Source: Viridibacillus arvi
GTDB taxonomy: Bacteria; Bacillota; Bacilli; Bacillales_A; Planococcaceae
Assembly (NCBI RefSeq): GCF_001274945.1
Contig: NZ_LILB01000005.1
Span: 143,296-207,295 of the forward strand
Length of the DNA stretch: 64,000 nucleotides
Reading direction: 5' to 3'
The notes below the pieces were generated by a model. The model saw only the letters and a program-made list of their open reading frames with translations, made no database searches and was not told where the DNA came from. The translations under genes and the position numbers were made by a program. Positions 62,485-64,000 of this stretch are shown here, in pieces (position 1 is the stretch's first letter; each line of letters begins with the position of its first letter).

Positions 62485-63059
62485 CAGACTGTAGACAAAG
62501 TATCTGATTATTCGATACTTTGTCTTTTTTTCTTGGTAAAATGGAGAAAAGGAGCTGATTTAGATGTTGAAAAAACAAGATATGAGTAAACAGATCAAAT
62601 TGGTTTTTATTCTTTAGATGATCTAGTTCCACAGGAACATTTGTTAAGAGATATTGATAAGTATGTTGATTTCAATTTATTTATGAATTAGTAGAAGATA
62701 AATATGATGAAAATAATGGTAGACCTAGCTTAGATCCAGTTTTATTAATCAAGTTACCATTAATTCAATATTTATATGGTATTAAGAGTATGAGGCAAAC
62801 AATAGAACGATTATTTGGAACAGCTAAAGAATTTCATGGTCTTCGCTATATGAATATGATTGGTAAAGAAAAAATGCACATGAAAATTGGGCTTACTTTT
62901 GCTGGTCTAAATATAAAAAAATTAGCAAAAATCCTGAAATTAAGAGACCAAAAGGACTCTATTTTTTTTGCCTATTTCTGTGTTTTAATTCAAAAATAGA
63001 GAAATAGATAAAAAAACAAACACATTATTTAATTGAACAATGTGTTTGTCTTCAATCTG
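62485..63059 (+). mobile_element. IS1182-like insertion sequence remnant
   Basis: Left end CAGACTGTAGACAAAG (62485) and right end ending TTTGTCTTCAATCTG (63059) are imperfect inverted repeats. The left end is followed by the hairpin AGACAAAGTATC / GATACTTTGTCT. It encloses a shortened, frameshifted transposase. Direct 26-bp hairpin copies flank the block from 61410 to 63084. Confidence 0.75.
62564..62999 (+). pseudogene. IS1182-family transposase, internally deleted and frameshifted
   Basis: From ATG 62564 (AAAAGGAG upstream): MLKKQDMSKQ, then a frame break to FYSLDDLVPQEHLLRDIDKY, VDFNF..VEDKYDENNGRPSLDP and LLIKLPLIQYLYGIKS MRQTIE as separate pieces, which are typical N-terminal parts of IS1182 transposases. 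The text then jumps to the C-terminal RLFGTAKEFHGLRYMNMIG and KIGLTFAGLNIKKLAKIL. The catalytic DDE core between them is missing. Inactive. Confidence 0.8.
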
Positions 63060-63084
63060 AAGCCTTCACAAAAGTGAAGGCTTC
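63059..63084 (+). terminator. 26-bp terminator hairpin, right copy
   Basis: Same palindrome as 61410-61435, here with the original T6 after it, so it was probably the terminator of the acetyltransferase gene before insertion. Confidence 0.75.
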
Positions 63085-63271
63085 TTTTTTCTCTTAGCTC
63101 TGTTAAAATTTAATGTTAATAATTTTATATTTTTAAGGGAAAAGAATTTTTATAGGGGTTCCCTTAATAATGCAATAACTCACACTATAAATTAGTAGAA
63201 TAAGTGATATCTACTATCGTGTATTACCTTTTGATGTTCATGACAATTTATCATTGTAATGAACGAAATTA

Positions 63272-63841
63272 TTAATCACCTTTCAAATGATAAATTAGTT
63301 GCACAACGCCAGAAGAGAACGTTTTTGAATTAACCACTTTTAAATTTAACCTCTGTTTTATATCAATAAACATCGGTTTTCCTTCTCCCAAAATAACTGG
63401 GTGAATAGATAATCTAAATTCATCAACAAGCCCTAAATTTATAAAAGTTGTAATGAGACTTGCTCCGCCATATAGCCAGATGTCTTTACCAGGCTTATCC
63501 TTCAATTTATTTACTTCTTCAACAATATTTTCATTTATAAATATTGCTCTATTATCCGTTTCTTTTTGCGTTCTGGAAAACACATATTTCTTTTTACTAT
63601 GAACCAATTCCCAAATTTCTTTTTCGGTATCAGAGTCTTTAGTTTTTGGAATATATTGTCCCCATAGATCGTAACTTTTTCTACCATAAATAATAGTATC
63701 AATTTGATTCAAGAAATTAGTGAACCCCATATCAGGGTCCATAATGCACCAATCAACTTCTCCATTTTTCCCTTCAATAAAACCATCTAAAGTAACTGCT
63801 AAATCTAAAATTATTCTTCTCTGTTTTACGTTATTTGACAT
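63272..63841 (-). CDS. RibD C-terminal/dihydrofolate reductase-like protein
   Basis: 189 residues from ATG 63841 with AAAGGAG upstream. The RibD_C fold is visible in LDLAVTLDGFIEGKNGEVDW, TIIYGRKSYDLW, KDIWLYGGASLITTFIN and HPVILGEGKPMF. This family (YyaP/YwjB-like) resembles NADPH-dependent reductases of riboflavin and folate synthesis, but free-standing copies have no proven substrate. Alone on its strand. Confidence 0.88.
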   Translation of the reverse strand: MSNNVKQRRIILDLAVTLDGFIEGKNGEVDWCIMDPDMGFTNFLNQIDTIIYGRKSYDLWGQYIPKTKDSDTEKEIWELVHSKKKYVFSRTQKETDNRAIFINENIVEEVNKLKDKPGKDIWLYGGASLITTFINLGLVDEFRLSIHPVILGEGKPMFIDIKQRLNLKVVNSKTFSSGVVQLIYHLKGD

Positions 63842-64000
63842 AACTTTTTCTCCTTTTATCATTTTTCTTCTGCCCCAATATTCAAGTTACTGAAATCCCC
63901 AAAATAATCTGCCCCTTTGAATAAGGATTACAGAACTAATTTAGATATTCGCAGGCTATAGTAAGCATCTGTCATTTCAATACCATTTCAATACAATTGA

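Overview
The window is chromosomal DNA of an AT-rich, Gram-positive Bacillales bacterium. Short intergenic gaps, AGGAGG-type ribosome sites, frequent TTG/GTG starts and many hairpin-plus-T-run terminators show this. Gene relatives (YfmS-like chemoreceptor, YlmA-like ATPase, IDEAL and DUF4083 proteins, an odhAB operon, an FtsL with Lysinibacillus-like ends) suggest the Planococcaceae/Caryophanaceae near Lysinibacillus. That placement is inference.

Layout. 1-6.4 kb: a decayed carbohydrate ABC locus (lipoprotein plus a permease stump), small genes, an alpha/beta hydrolase, and a DesK/LiaS-like two-component pair with a GTCAT/ATGAC repeat cluster nearby. 6.43-14.26 kb: an integrated genomic island bounded by direct copies of the 3' end of tmRNA (ssrA). 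It carries integrase, excisionase, a KilAC-type regulator, a DEAH helicase beside GACAAAT repeats, a Kiwa-like defence pair (DUF4868 protein plus a membrane protein), a SEC-C zinc protein with an unknown partner, and another zinc-ribbon protein. On its right is a truncated ssrA and a second-copy ftsL-pbpB pair whose FtsL has lost its middle.

17-34 kb: SDR/LysR divergent pair, XRE-cupin regulator divergent from an EmrE-like exporter, a GH73/LysM hydrolase, a chemoreceptor, a metallo-beta-lactamase-fold hydrolase, low-molecular-weight phosphatase, exonuclease-BRCT protein, adenine deaminase, a high-GC palindromic repeat and SH3 surface proteins. 34-44 kb: a polar amino-acid ABC importer, an orphan N6-adenine methyltransferase, a TPR-GGDEF cyclase, an AlkC-type DNA glycosylase and a patatin.

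44-50.8 kb: a cobalamin riboswitch with an attenuator drives a secreted transcobalamin-like barrel protein with Ig repeats. Next come a ylmA-like ATPase gene broken by a 10-bp duplication, a CAP-domain protein, a channel-like protein without a recognisable K+ filter, a soluble chemoreceptor and a 55-aa protein under a LexA box. 50.8-60.3 kb: odhA-odhB, an OmpR-type two-component system, a PAS-GGDEF cyclase and dapF. 60.3-64 kb: a tRNA-like structured leader before an acetyltransferase, then a phzF-family gene lying between IS1182-like ends with a duplicated 26-bp terminator hairpin, and a RibD/DHFR-like reductase.

The most noteworthy items are the ssrA-bounded defence island with a Kiwa-like module, the B12-riboswitch-controlled transcobalamin-like surface protein, the SOS-controlled microprotein and the unassigned structured leader at 60.5 kb.
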